Origin: Eudromia elegans
Taxonomy: Eukaryota; Chordata; Aves; Tinamiformes; Tinamidae
Reading direction: 5' to 3'
Length of the DNA: 64,000 bases
Assembly: GCA_003342815.1 (NCBI GenBank)
Contig: PTEX01000482.1
Span: 162,200 to 226,199, forward strand
Shown: piece after piece, positions 12,249 through 25,530 of the stretch
Numbering within the stretch: position 1 is the first letter of the stretch
Layout: each line of letters begins with the position of its first letter
Notes under the pieces: generated by a model
What the model was told of the DNA's origin: nothing
Database searches by the model: none
What the model saw: only the letters and a program-made list of their open reading frames with translations
Translations under genes and position numbers: made by a program

Positions 12249-15200
12249 ATTCCTATAGATCCTTATTTCTAAATAGCCTGTTTTTGTTTCCTCCTCCTTT
12301 TCCCCTTTCCACTGACTCTCTCTAATTACTTCAGAAAATATGCCTATAGGGGATATAATTTTCTTCTCATGACCTCATCAATGGAGTTGTCTTCTCTTTC
12401 TTTATTCTAACATTCTTTAACTTTGCAAATGTGTGGTTGTTGTGGAAAGGCAGATGCACAGTGTTTACAGACCTACTGAAAAAGTATGTTAATTCTATGC
12501 ATCAGACTGTAAATAGGTGCTAAAATTAATGGATGCTCAAAAGGTCAGCCAAAACTAGGTAATGAACATTCCTGTAAGTAGCATGAGAACCAACATAAAT
12601 CCATGTTTTCTATCTAAAATAATCCATTTCTATTGATCCCCAAACCTAATTTTCTCTAAGATTCAATTTCTAAACTAAGTATAGCCCAACTTTGGTTTAT
12701 GCTATTAGATCTTCTTCAAACTTTTACAGACTCAGATATTTAATTTGCACCTATCACATATATTTTTCACCTTACTAGACTTTTCAGCACTGACCATTAT
12801 CAAGACAGAAGATAAATTGAGCAAGATACATTTTTCTATATATTGTATATAGGTCAGACTTACAGACCACAGAGAGCATTAAACAAAAGTCCTCCCATTA
12901 ATACAGGATCTAGAAAGCTTTTGGGGTCCTTAGATTCAAATCAGTCATTATATCTATGTGTTTTCTTCCAAAGTTGGATAGATGCTTACAAGCACAAGAA
13001 TTTTTTCAGGATCAATTCCTACTTTCTAATGCTATAAGTAGTTCACCTTTTTATATCAGTAAATGTCTTTTGGGAATAGGGCTGCAACAAGGCATTTGAT
13101 ACAGTAAGACTTTATACAGACCCTCAAGATAAGAGGTTAATGTGTGCTAGCTCCCTGGTGCTGAGACATGTACTCACACCGGGACACTAAGCACAGGTCC
13201 AGTGCTCAGCAACAAAACGTAAACAAAGTATATAGAGATCTTAGGCCACATCTAGCTACCTAGATATAAAACAATGACAAATATAAAAATTAGATGTGAG
13301 GTGTGTGAAAGGGAGTAAAACAAAGACTTCTAAGCTTGGACTTCTAGACTGGAAGAATATCACCAGTGATGATATGACTTTAAATTTGGCTTTCAGACCA
13401 CAGGCTTCAGTAAGTTCATGAAACAGGCAAACAAAATTTCTACATTCTGTCTAGATTCAACCTCTGTACACTGTAGACACAGAATAAAAATAGGACGAGC
13501 ATAAAAAAAAAATTCATGGAATGACTATCAGTTGAAAATGATGCTTGAAGAAAAGGATTTGAAAGTTATTCTTCAGATGTCAATGAGACACCCATGACCC
13601 AGTGATGGAAGTGCATAATTCTTCTTAAGACTGTTTAAACAAACAACCTTCAACTGAAACAAGGTACAAAAAAAAGGCAAACTGTGTGAGACACCAAGAA
13701 CTGTTGTAAGGTACTGCAGGACTAGCTAGCATGTCTAGATTAGCTCAGGAAAATGCTGACAGGCAATTATTCATCTTAAATGCATCAGAAGTAAAATACC
13801 AAAGAAAGGGAAAAAAATTCTGCTAAAATTTAACATTCACAAGAACAAGATTGCTAGAGCCCTATTCAAGTTATATCACATAAAAAAAAAAAAAAAAGAC
13901 TTCTAATTATCAGAGTATCAGAGCAATGAAGCTTTAAGAACATCCTTCCTTTACAAGAGGTGGGAAATTCTTAAATAATTCCATATACTTATGCATGTTG
14001 CAATGGTGAATACATCACTGGACTTGATGACCAGAGCTTCCATTTCTTTATCATGATAACAAATTCTCAGGTTCGTTTAAAGGTAACCCCAGAATTTCAA
14101 AACTTCAAAACTTCAAAAATTTTCAAACATCGAAGATGAGACAGTTCTAATTAATATCTTGGCAAACAAATTTGAGAGAGAGCACAAAGACTGAACAAAG
14201 AGAAAAAGCAGGCAAAATATCTCTTTAGATGTGCAGTTTTTTGAAAAAGATTGAAAGTTTTGCTTAGAGAGGGAACCATAGGAATAAGGGCCTTAATATA
14301 CTATCCTATTTGCTTTGTAAATAAGCAGGAGATCTGAAATCCAGGAGTCTCAGAATGGAGCTTTTATAAGCTTCCTAGTCAGTACAACAATATATTAAAA
14401 ATAATCACTAACATACTAATCAACTAATCAATAACATGCTATTTGGAAACTTTTTATTTGAAAGAGGGACTTGTCCATGACCAGAGTAGGTCTTGGTCTT
14501 GGCACAGTTTCAATAAAAATAGGAAACATTGAATATCTTTAGAAGCTCAAACCCACTGATTAGATGCTAATGCAGTTATGTTTATCTTTCCCTCCCCTCT
14601 GCAAACATTTTAAATACATCCACAACAAGCCTCAGGTGAGTTATCTAATTAAATCTAAATTTAATTTTGTGCATAGAGTCAGAAAAAGGCATTTGAAGCA
14701 TATCAGTTAGCTTTAAATTTAAGTTTGCCTGTAGTGAAAAGTGTAAAAATGAAATAGCTTACCACTGCAACGATTTTTGGACAAAGCGTTTGATATCTAA
14801 AATCAGCGGTCTTATTCAACTGGTGACTCTTCACTGAACTCTGACGATACCATGTTACATGCACAGAGATTAACATCTGGCAAAGTCTTTCAAATGTACT
14901 TTTTTCAATTTTCATCATGCAAATTCTCTCAGAAATATGAACAGAAAAAAAAAGAATATTGTTTTTAGTAACAACTTCAACAAACAATTTGCAAAATAAA
15001 TCATTTAAGGGTTATTTCAAGGGCCCATAAATCATTGAAAATCTCCCTGTTGAATCAAGCAAATGTAGAAACAGGCTTAAGTGCTGGAGGTTAGTAACAG
15101 CCAGCTTTCTATCTGTTGAGGCCATTAATCTTATTTCAGTGTAACTGAAGCTTTGTGCTATGAAGCCCTTTCCTTATCTCACCCCAGTATAGTTTGTGTC

Positions 15201-18200
15201 ACACGTGCACAGTAGACCCACTAGCTCCCAGAAGTGCCAGGCCACACATGTGCACAGTGACAGATGGAGGAACGCCTCAAGAAATGCAGCAGTGGCGAGC
15301 AGGCTGTTGCCACCAGCAGTCACAGTAATTTTTTTTTTGACTCGCTATACAACCCTTGAGTATATTGCCCTCAGGAAAATGAGTTCTTGGAAACAGTCCA
15401 CGGGCCCAATTAATTGCCCTACCAGGCCCATGTTCCTTGCAGGACAGTAAGTTTATTAGATTGTCTGTTTTAACACTTAGATTTATAAATTTAATTACTT
15501 TCTCAAGACCTATGCAAGATCACATTTGACAATTAAAAGCTCCTTTAGAGAGCAAAACTTGACAGCACAATATTCTGGGATGCAATATGTGAGAGTTACC
15601 ATTATTTCAATAATATAATCTAATAAAAAAGTAATTAATGAAATCAAGTGTCCTGACAGAAAACAGATCAGAGTATTATCCACTTAGCTTTTACCACAAT
15701 AGTCTTATTTTTAAAACCCTCTTACTTTCAATGACAAATCTTCAGTTGACTGAGTTTTCACCGTCTGTGCCCAACACACAAATGTAATGAATTTTCATGT
15801 CTGCCTTCTCCTAGAAAACACCAGTTCTCTGCAGAATGTTAGAATATCAGTATTCAAGAAAGGGTATCCTGCTGTCCATACTGCTTTTACAATGTCTCTC
15901 CAGCATTGAGAGATGCATTGGTTCAGTAGCATCAAGTTCCCATAAATTCTCAGAGAAAGTATTGCCTTTGTCTGTTTCTCACCTGCAAGGTCACTTAGTA
16001 GTCTGGACCAGAGCACTTAGAACTGTGATAGAAATGACCTTTAAATAGGAACTCTGTTGGGAAAGCAACACATCTAGTGCTGATGGTAAGTTCAGATCTC
16101 TGAAGCCTGGGAAATTTATTTCTTAATTAAAGTACAGAAAACATGAAATCTTCAGTTGCCTAAGCTGCAAAAGCCTGCAGAGCTTTTAGGAGGTAGGTTA
16201 ATTACAAAAAAAAAAAAGTCTATTAAAAACAATTACCATCAAAAACATTATGCTCAGGACTGTAAAAACTTTTCTGGTTAAAAGTTTATCTTAACAAGAG
16301 TAAAAACATAGAGGTATCTTCTTTTAAAAATATTTTTCTTGAGAAATCCACTTTCTATATTGAAAATTATTTTCAGAAAAGCATATCTGGAATAAAAATA
16401 TTCCAGTGCATTTTGAAAGAATGTAAAAATCTAATCTTATTTTTGCTGTCAAGGAGCATATTAAAGATAAATTTTGGAATGTCATCCTTGTGATGAGTTT
16501 AGTTCACCAGATCATCTTTGTATAATAACACATATGGTGTAGCTCTTTGAAATATAAATCAATTATTTTCAACCTAATACTAGCCAGAAGCTGTACTGCT
16601 AATTAACAAGTGAACTAAAGGATCCCTCTGTTACTGCTCATTAAAGAGTTCATTGCAAATGTTAAAAATTGAGATAAGCCAACGCTACAGCATTTCTACG
16701 AGAAGGCAGCAGATTTCCATATGGCCATGATTATTCAAACTTTCATATGAGTTTGAGCTTCTCCTGGCTCCAGCCTTCCTTCTTGACTCATAGAAGTCTA
16801 TTAATATTTAAATCAAATTATATAATGCTGTAGCTGTAATAGCATTATCAGCTCATTCATTAGTCCCATTCTCACAAATCTTTTCTATGAACATTTAATG
16901 GCATGGACAATTTAATGGAATAGGTGCAACAGTGATCCAGTTATTATGGAAGTAAACAGCACAAATCAATCAAAGTAATTTAAATGAGACAATGGAGGAT
17001 ATTTCATATACAGGAAAGAAGGAAGATGTTTCAAATGGAAGCAATGGCAACCTGTATTTCACTCACTGAAAGTACAAAATAAAATAAAATAAACATTCCT
17101 ATTTTGTTCCTATGAACAAAAAGCTGATAGAATTAGAAGAAATGAAAATATTCAACTGCTCCTATACCTTCAGAAAAGGTACAGCCAGCTACAGAGGTTT
17201 GAAGGAAGAAATATAGAAGGGACAAATTTTATATCCTGATATGTAATAGATCAAAAACTAACAAAGGCCTCTCAAAATGTATTAGCTGTAACCTCAGTAT
17301 GCATTAACTAATCTTCAACAGTGAATGATGTGGGCCACTAGATAAAGGGAAGCTAGCAATACAATGTGAGAGGAGTGAAAAACTCCTCTTATAACAGAAT
17401 TCTGTATGAACAGTGCAAAAAAGTTTTATTTTTAGCAAAGGGTTGAATTAAAAGAGAAATAATACACATATGCTTACAAGAATATAAATATGCTTCCTAA
17501 TCTAGGGCTCTCTCTTCCATCAGGAAAGAGCTCCAAGGAGAGCTGTGAAGGAATGTGAGTGGGAATTTTAGAAGGTTCTCCAGCAGAGGCTTAAGGATTG
17601 CACTGAAGAGAAAAAATGGTGCACAAATAAACCTCCTGCGACAATCAGGTGGCTGATTAACACCAACTTTGCTACGACTTACTTTCTTTTTCTGAGCTTT
17701 CATCAGAATGTTTATTTCAAAAGCAAGATCAAAAGCAGGCTCCCTCTGTTTTTTCTTTTCACTCAAATGCTCTTTTTTTTTGTCTCACATAGTTTCACAC
17801 ACACAAGCAGCATCTTATTTTTTATCCTCAGAATCGCTACCTAAAAGCTGCACATCAGCATGTTAGGGTCGTTTGTTTTCCTGTCTCTGGATGATCTGTG
17901 CTTTTGTATTCGTCTTTTCTGAAGTATGAGCAAGGTAAAGATGGAAATCTAGCCACTACAGAATAGTAAGATATCTTCAATATACATAGTAAATGTTGGA
18001 GTCTGCTCTTTTAGCTGGTGCGGTAAGTTTTGAAGCAAGCTAAGATTGTCCATGGTAAATATTTTAAGAATTTGGATACCCAATTATGATAAGAGATTAC
18101 CTCTACATGTTCTGACCTACATGGGTTCTAATCTATCACATGGATGTACCAAAATCTTGAAATTAAAGTGACTAAAACCACTGAATAACAATGTATTCTT

Positions 18201-20188
18201 CCATACTTTTTCACTTTAAGCCTCAGTTTCATTTTCAATTCCATGCGCTGTCTCCAGAAGAAAAATTTGAGTGCCTTTCTTTCTCATCTTTGCAGTACAA
18301 ACCCCATGACTGTGCTCACCTTGGAGACAGCACTTGTGCCATCATAATTACAACAAGAACTTACAGCTTGTGCTCAATTATTGTGAGCATACCTCCATAT
18401 TTGAAAAAAAAAAAAAATCCATGTAACAAAATTTGAAGTTTAAAATGAATGATTTTCAGCTTTCAAGGCAGAGATACTTGAAAAACACCAAAGATTCACA
18501 TTGAATAATATGAATGTGTTATTAAGGTAAAAAATATAATCCATGTTATAATATATGAGAATTTTTTTTGAGAAATTATAAGCATATAAAAGAATCAAAG
18601 AATCAGAATAAAAATATCATTCCAAGCATAATTCTAGCACTGACAACATAAACTGTACTCTATTTGAAATCTGACAGTGACATCACATATTAAAGTTAAC
18701 CCTGCCCTTTATGATGATACTTCATGAGCAGGAGAGCTGTGAATGAGCTATCTTTTTCTCATCTCTTAAGTGAAGGAAAAACATTATTACAGTTAAACAA
18801 CAATATTTAATACATCATGGCCAAACTGCTGCAATATAAAAGCCTGTAAAAATATAATGGATAGCTTTCTATAATAAAGTATAATTAAGACTATAGATTA
18901 TCCCAAACATATTTAAACATATTCATACCTATATATAATTTCACATCACAGCTTTTAAAATTTTTTTTTAATGTTACTACTTTTAAGCCCACAGGGTGAA
19001 AGGTGTCCAATATTTGGTAGGAATGATGAAAGAGTTGTGATTTAAATAATGAGCAGGCTTCAAACTGTTAAGAAAGGGAAATAAAGTACTAATTTAAATT
19101 AGCTGATAATTTGCCCTGCTTTTGGCCTCTTTATTGGAAACCAGGGTGTATTTCAAGCTGCTGTTTCTTGCTTGTTCTAAAGATAGAATTCTTTCCCTCC
19201 TCTGTCCAGCATCTAAGAGAACAATTAAGTTTCTTGTTCTTATGGTTGTCAAGGGAGAATTTTCATTTTTTTCCAATTTTGGACAAAGAGTACTTTTTTT
19301 CCCCAATGTATAACAAAAGCAAGCAGTTTCAGACTAAGCATCTGCCGCCTTCTTTGCTCAAATTCTGAGATCACCTCTATTTCAGGGTACAAACTCTGTA
19401 GCCTGCACTCCTGAGACAATTGAAGCCCTCAGTTTGGGAAGTCCTGTAGCTGGGATAGCATAAGGTTTGTGCTTACATTAATGTGTCCTGGTGCTCAATA
19501 CCAGACATATTAGTTTAGGCACAGCAGCCTCCCTACCAGGATATATAACTAAAAGACAGGTGGGAAATCTCAGGGCTTTCTGCATCCAACTGTGTCTAAT
19601 TATATTGGCCAGCCGCCTTGCAACATTTTAAGCTCTAGCGCTGCATTTAAATTTTTGGACCTGGAAGCGTTTCCTAGTTCTGGATCTGGATGTAAACCTG
19701 CCTATATTATAAATAGAAATAGATGACCACTGACCATCTCCAGCTGACTTTTTTGCATGCTCTAGAGTCCATTAGATGAAACCTTGGGCATATGTCTCTA
19801 TGCAATAGGTCCAAGTACCATCCTTATTACCTTGCTCTATTTGGACTACTGACAGAAACATCAGAGGAGGGTGCTTGCAGGATGACCTTAAAAGTTAGGC
19901 ACAGATTGTGGCACAGTTAGGCACAGCAAACTTTGTGCTAGTTTGTGCTACAAAGCTATTTTCTTAATATTTTTATCTGCAGTGAAGCTTGGTTTAAAGT
20001 ACTTTTCTCTGTAAAGATGAAACAGGCAATGATTTTCAGGACAGAATTTCCTCACAAACAGGTTACACAGTAAATTACACATAAGGTGAACTGAAGTATA
20101 AGAAGACAGATTCTGTAGAAGAATAGAAATGACAAAGTACTCTTTTCACTTTTCACTAGCTTCTAAAAAAAAATTGTAATCCCTCCAC

Positions 20189-20230
20189 ACATTTATGACA
20201 TGGAAAGTAGTCCATTTATGACATGGAAAG
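20189..20230. repeat. 24-bp tandem duplication
   Basis: CATTTATGACATGGAAAG occurs twice, separated by TAGTC, giving a period of about 23-24 bases. It is a recent-looking slippage duplication. Confidence 0.85.
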
Positions 20231-20794
20231 CTTTTTTTGATTATAACTGATGAGATTTTTAAAGAGTCCGAAAGAAGAGATACCTATAGTCCATGTCTGG
20301 AATTCTCAACAGGTAACTCACATCACTACCCTGTTTTTGGCTAGCGAGCCTGAAGTAGTCTACTTAATATTAAAAAGTTTAAATAGTTTTATGAAATGGA
20401 GCCAGACTGAGGCCCTGCACATGTTACCTTCCGGAGTGCTAAGCACAGCTTTAAACACCCTTAAGAATATCCTTGAAGTACTGAAGACATCTGGAGGTGA
20501 AGCAGCAATATCACCTCATTGTGCCTGGGAAGAGGATTTAACGCCTACCCTCACTTGGGGAGATAAGACTTGTGAAAGTTAAGTTAGTAGCTCACTCCTC
20601 CTAGACAGAGTGAGATGGTACCGTACAGAGATATGAGGCACAGGAGGGAAGATAATTAACATTTCCATAGGACATTCTATTTTTTAAGGATGGCTATAAA
20701 ATAGTTTATTTTGATTGTCTGATAAACATATCTCCCCTCAAGACTTTCAAAAATACCTTGCAGTATATAAATGATTCATGGCAATGTTATCACC

Positions 20795-20812
20795 TTTTTT
20801 TTTTTTTTTTTT
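20795..20812. repeat. T18 homopolymer
   Basis: A run of 18 T. No TTTATT (minus-strand AATAAA) lies to its right that would mark a minus-strand retrocopy. Confidence 0.8.
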
Positions 20813-21185
20813 ACTCCAATCAACAGTGAAATGGAAATGAGCTTGAAAACAAGAGCCAACCTAGAAAGCATAAACTATTTGAATATGACACCAGGTTGAA
20901 AATGTTATAAGAGATGATCCTATGAGATTTTCCAAGAGTTAGTAATGAAATTCACACTATCCAAAAAAATTTAAAAGACTCTTTTCTTTCTGTCAAAGTC
21001 TTTTGAGACCAGAAATTTATTGCCACTAAATGAGCCTCAGTTGGCTAGCTCAGTCAGGAATAATATGTTCACGCTTCTCCCAAGTACCCACTAAATTTCA
21101 CTAGTATTTTGATATCACTCTGATCCTCATGTAGTGGAAATCACTAATCAGTTCTAGTTCTGTTTGTTTTTTTTTAAAAAAAACC

Positions 21186-21281
21186 CAACAAACGAAATAC
21201 TATTATTTCAGCTTGAAATAATAAAAAAACAAACCAAACAAACAAACAAACAAACAAAAGACTATTATTTCAGCTTGAAAT
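21186..21281. repeat. 62-bp duplication joined by an (AAAC)n run
   Basis: The 21-base sequence ACTATTATTTCAGCTTGAAAT occurs at 21199-21219 and again at 21261-21281. Each copy is preceded by ACAAACRAAA-type sequence, and between them lies an (AAAC)n microsatellite at about 21229-21258. The likely history is a tandem duplication of an AAAC-ended unit followed by expansion of the AAAC part. Confidence 0.85.
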
Positions 21282-21320
21282 CTCATTCAAGCTACTTTCT
21301 TTATAGAAATTAACTGTCTC

Positions 21321-21420
21321 TGTGCTCCGTGCTCTAGGTGTCCCTGCTGGAGCAGGGGTGTTGGACTAGATGATCTTTAGAGGTCCATTCCAACCCTAAA
21401 GATCCTGTGATTCTGTGATC
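21321..21420 (+). mobile_element. CR1 LINE, short 3' tail
   Basis: About 100 bases of CR1 3' UTR: GTGCTCTAGGTGTCCCTGCTGG near 21330, GTTGGACTAGATGATCTTTAG near 21360, CCATTCCAACCCTAAAGAT near 21383, then CCTGTG and ATTCTGTG at 21405-21418. It resembles the tail at 1740-1838 more than the one at 11309-11399, so it is probably the same CR1 subfamily as the 1165 copy. Confidence 0.92.
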
Positions 21421-21514
21421 TTTCTACATGTCGATCACCTTGAAAGGTGCACCTAGTATGTCACACAAACATTGTTAACACATGGTAGTTTCGATGGTGT
21501 GTATTAGCTTTATT

Positions 21515-21544
21515 CTTCAGTTCTTTCAGTTCTTTCAGTTCTCT
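21515..21544. repeat. 10-bp tandem repeat (TTCAGTTCTT)n
   Basis: Three consecutive near-perfect TTCAGTTCTT/TTCAGTTCTC units. Confidence 0.85.
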
Positions 21545-24192
21545 CTGCACAATGATTATTCTCATATTCCAGACTATAATTTTAATCACAACTTTCGCTG
21601 TGAAAAATCCGTATTACTCTACTGAAGCAGTATTTAAATGAGGGGAGCCATGCCTGTGTAAATCTGGAGTGATTCAGGGGCTTCTGTACATTATGTTGAA
21701 ACAGTCTCCAGAAATAATGAAAATCTTAAAATCTTTGTCTAACAAAGAAAGGAAAATTAATAGTTAAAATCTCACTTAGATATTGGGTAAAACAGATACT
21801 TTCAGGCACACCAAGCATTATTATGCTGAAAATTTAGGAGTTCACCAGAATGCATCATGCATCAGCACAGGTTCAATGAACTACCTGAACCACTGGTTAT
21901 AAAATAAACAGAGACGTAGCAAAAGCAATCACCAGAGAAAACACAGAGCAGAAAGTGAAAAGAATTTTGCAAACTCGCAGCAAGAAAAGCCCTTAAGAAA
22001 ATAAATTAGTCTATTGCTTCACAATGCTGTTCTGAAACTAAAGATCCATCACACTGTAGCTATTGAAGGATACTCTAGTCTTCACTCCCATTAAAAGAAA
22101 AAAACAATCAGAAATTAAATCACTATACTATCACCTGAGATAAGGTCCTAAAAAAGAAAAAAAAAAAACCCGTAAACTTTGTTCTATTAAGTATCTATTG
22201 AAAAAAAGTCTCACTTCTTTTTTATGTTGTTGTTGACAAATATCGCCTCTGCAAAGAATTTCATAAATACATTAGGATGTCCCATATGAATTATGATATC
22301 TTGATTTAGAATAGGTCAATACTCAGGCACTGTTTTCCTGAAGTCATGGCAGTAAGTTTAATGTAAGGAAATATATGGCCAATATTCAGCAGCATTTACA
22401 GCACATGCAGAAAGTCATTTTTTCGTTCAAAGATCTCCAAGTAATTTGCAAAAAAACATTTTGGTAATTTGCACAGGCTTCTCAAAAGAATACCTGATGA
22501 ATTTACAGGGATCAAGCAAGTCAGGACTCTCTTGATTCCCATCTCAGTTCATATTACTAGTGCTTCTTTTTACATTTTAAATGCCTAAGTGCCTGTCCCA
22601 AAGCAATAATCATGAAAAGAAAAAGATTTTACAGTATTTCTTTCTACACTTCGTAAGAGAAATTATATTAGTTTTGCATGTCTTACTAACAAAGTGCTTG
22701 TTATGCTGGGAAATAGTTGGTCTTATTTTGTGAAATGAATTCAACATTCATAATAAGTTGATTTTAATTATAGCAACAGTGTCTTGTTTTGATTTGAAGA
22801 TAAACTTTCTTATGGAAAGTTTGAGTTCTGGAAAAGATATATGTATTTACCAGTATATTAAAGTAATTCCTTAAATGAGTTTCAATATTCAATTATGATA
22901 AAAAGCACTTATACAGGCTAGAGTGAAAGGCATTTATACAACGGTTTCAATTTTCCTTTCTTAGATAATGATATAGCCCTCAACAAGTGAGAGAAGATAA
23001 TGAGTTTCTAACTTTCACGAAGACTTCATGAGCTTAAATCAGGTTTTAGCTTCCACACCAAGAATCTTAACCTTTCACTGCAAGTAAAGAATATTTCGTG
23101 AAGATAAAGACAGATAGGCAATAGGTTTTTAAAAATGCTTGTGACAGAGACATATCACGTCACAGAGGATTGACAAGACTAAGAATTCACATCTTTTCCC
23201 TCCAATCAGTGGCTGTTAGAGAGGAATATAAACCAAGTTGCTACTCTTAAGAACTAATGAACTTTATGAGGGAAAATATCCTTATTAAGCTCTTTGTGTG
23301 TATATTTACCAAGTTCTTTACAGCTATTACAAGCAAAATGGTACAAAATAACTTATATGAATCCGCTGATTCAGTTTCCCTTTTGCCTCAAAGCTAGAAA
23401 ATACATTTTAGGCTCCTTCAGTTTCACTAGTTCTTAGGCTCTTGCTTTTCTCCCAGTTTTCCTACAGTTTGGTGTTACCATTAATACTCCAGCACTTTTA
23501 CTTTGGTCATAAATTAAAATTGATTTGAACCAAGAAGTCCACTGTGGCTCGGAGGTTGGGTATCAAAGTTCGCATTCAAATTCTGCCATGTCCGCTATAG
23601 CACTAAACACACGAGAACAGCAGAGACCTGGGGTGGTGTTAAAGTGAAAACATCTATTTGTTTCACAGCGTAGCTATGTTATGGACTGACTGACCGAGAA
23701 ATTTAGCCTGAGCACAAGATCAAGCCTGTGTGTTGACAAGGGGAATGAAGAGAGCATGCAAAATCATTCTCAGAGTACAGACACCTTCAGAGCATAAGCA
23801 CAGCTACCAGCATTAGCTTATGGATGTTTGATGTGTCAGGCATACTGAAAATAATTTATGAATTCATGCTACTGTAATAAGGAAAAGCAAAGAGACAAAA
23901 GACTGAATATAAGGGAAAAAAGTATATTCCAGGTCCTAAGTAGAAACAATTACAATCAGTTACAGGTGTAATATACTTTTAAACAAATCCATGATCTTAG
24001 AATATCTATAGTCACTTACACCAAGCATGATTATGTAGTCAATCATTCTTGTTGTGCTTTTATACCCTCTCAGTATCCGAATTCATATTAAAGAATGGAA
24101 AAAACTCTCCAGTATATCAAGAAAAAGTGAATAGCTTTCATTTATTTTTCACACAGGAGTATACATATGTATATTTACAAACATAGTGTACC

Positions 24193-24228
24193 TTGTATAA
24201 AATTTTATACAAGCAATTTTATACAATT
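24193..24228. repeat. Perfect 20-bp palindrome plus a third half-site
   Basis: TTGTATAAAATTTTATACAA at 24193-24212 is its own reverse complement. A third half-site, TTTTATACAA, follows at 24217-24226. Confidence 0.9.
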
Positions 24229-25477
24229 CATCTTTTCTCTAAACCATGAAATGTATGATAGCATAAACTTTTGAACCCTTGCAGCTTAATTCTGTTCCAA
24301 CTCCTTTCACTTAATGTGCTTATGCTAGTAATCGCTAAAATACATAAGTTTAAAATATTAGAAAAATAGAAATGAGAGAAGCACTGTGCCCTGACTCCAT
24401 GCTACTAACAGCTGGGTGCACTGTACTAGTATTTCAGATGTTTCTTTAAAAGAAGACAAGACACAATTGTCATCAGACAAGTTCAGTTGTCAGAAAACAG
24501 AGAACCATCAGGACATATTTTTAAATTTATTAGAGCAGAAGACACATATCAAAGAACCACAGCCTGAGGAAAGCATGGCCTTCAACTCCACAGGCTTCTA
24601 AAAAATAAATGTAAAGCATATTTAACAAATGATAAGTTCAGAAATAAATTAGTTTATTCCTCAGCACAAAGACAGATTTAATGAACCATTAACACTACAT
24701 TGAAGAACTGAGAGGATCTTCTGGTCACTGCGAATGTTTTCTATAATCGATAGCTCCTTTTTTTCTTTATCTTATCAGGACAGAGCGATAAAAAACGCTT
24801 CCTAGGTTAAAGCTTGTAAGGTCTAAATAATATAAAAACAAAGGTTTACTATTAATAATAGTTACAATAGTACAAGGTATAATAGGAGTAATGTTCTTAA
24901 AAGTAATACTAATTTTACTAAATATAATGTTAAGGAAGTTAAAGAAAAAATAATCAAGAATTTAATATCACCAGAAGTTGCACAGGTTTTTGTCTGCACC
25001 CAAGTCTTTTTTGCATCTTGTTTTTATGTTCTATAAAGAGGGTTAAATTCTAATTGGAACATCCCCTTGACTTCTGTTTCATAAATGAGGAAAAAATGTC
25101 AAATATTCAAACAATAAAAATCCAACTGCAAAACTAACTTGGTATCAATCATTGCATCCAAGTAGCATGACAATTATGTTGATGCTAAAGCTAATCTCCA
25201 TCTAAAGCTGCTCTATCACTTGAAAATAAAGATTTTCCTGACATGATTTTTGGCTAATGCCTTAGCCTAACAGTAGTTTTACATAATCTTGGTCATGCAA
25301 GAGAGAACAGAAGAAAAATTTGGTGTGATAGGTAGTCCTGATGTGAACTGCATGATCGATGACTACAAGGCAAAAGACTCCAAATAACATCTGCTGTAAA
25401 AAAGGCCTGGGGTGGAAATGTAATGGTAATTTAATAGCAACTACCTCTCAGCAATGTGGTACTTTCCTCATGAATAC

Positions 25478-25530
25478 ATACACACACACACACACACACA
25501 TATGCACACACAGATATATATATATATATA
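25478..25530. repeat. Compound (CA)n ... (TA)n microsatellite
   Basis: A CA run at 25478-25500, an interrupted ATGCACACACAGA link, then a TA run at 25514-25530. It is likely to vary in length between individuals. Confidence 0.9.

Larger units (their letters stand above)
11400..21320. other. 10 kb AT-rich stretch without recognisable genes
   Basis: No recognised gene. It contains scattered A/T runs (12146-12160, 13881-13896, 16206-16217), small AAAAT repeats (17077-17092), a more balanced segment at 15190-15450, and a TAAT-rich segment at 16560-16960 discussed under findings. Open frames of 60-110 codons, the longest at 20250-20582 on the plus strand, show no family motif. Confidence 0.6.

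Noticed and set aside
14620-14640. Near-perfect donor CCTCAG/GTGAGT
   Set aside because: The only plausible upstream acceptor gives a segment closed by stops in every frame.
17834-17934. Exon-like segment between TTTTTTATCCTCAG and GCAAG/GTAAAG
   Set aside because: All three reading frames contain stops, so it is not a coding exon; it could only be part of a non-coding transcript.
18590-18625. AGAATCAAAGAATCAGAATA resembling the head of a minus-strand CR1 tail
   Set aside because: The following GGTTGGAAAAGACC-type block expected in CR1 is absent, so the match is too short to call.
20250-20582. 110-codon open frame containing a possible donor (CAACAG/GTAACT)
   Set aside because: The acceptor side is weak, the peptide is unrecognised, and the length is within chance expectation.
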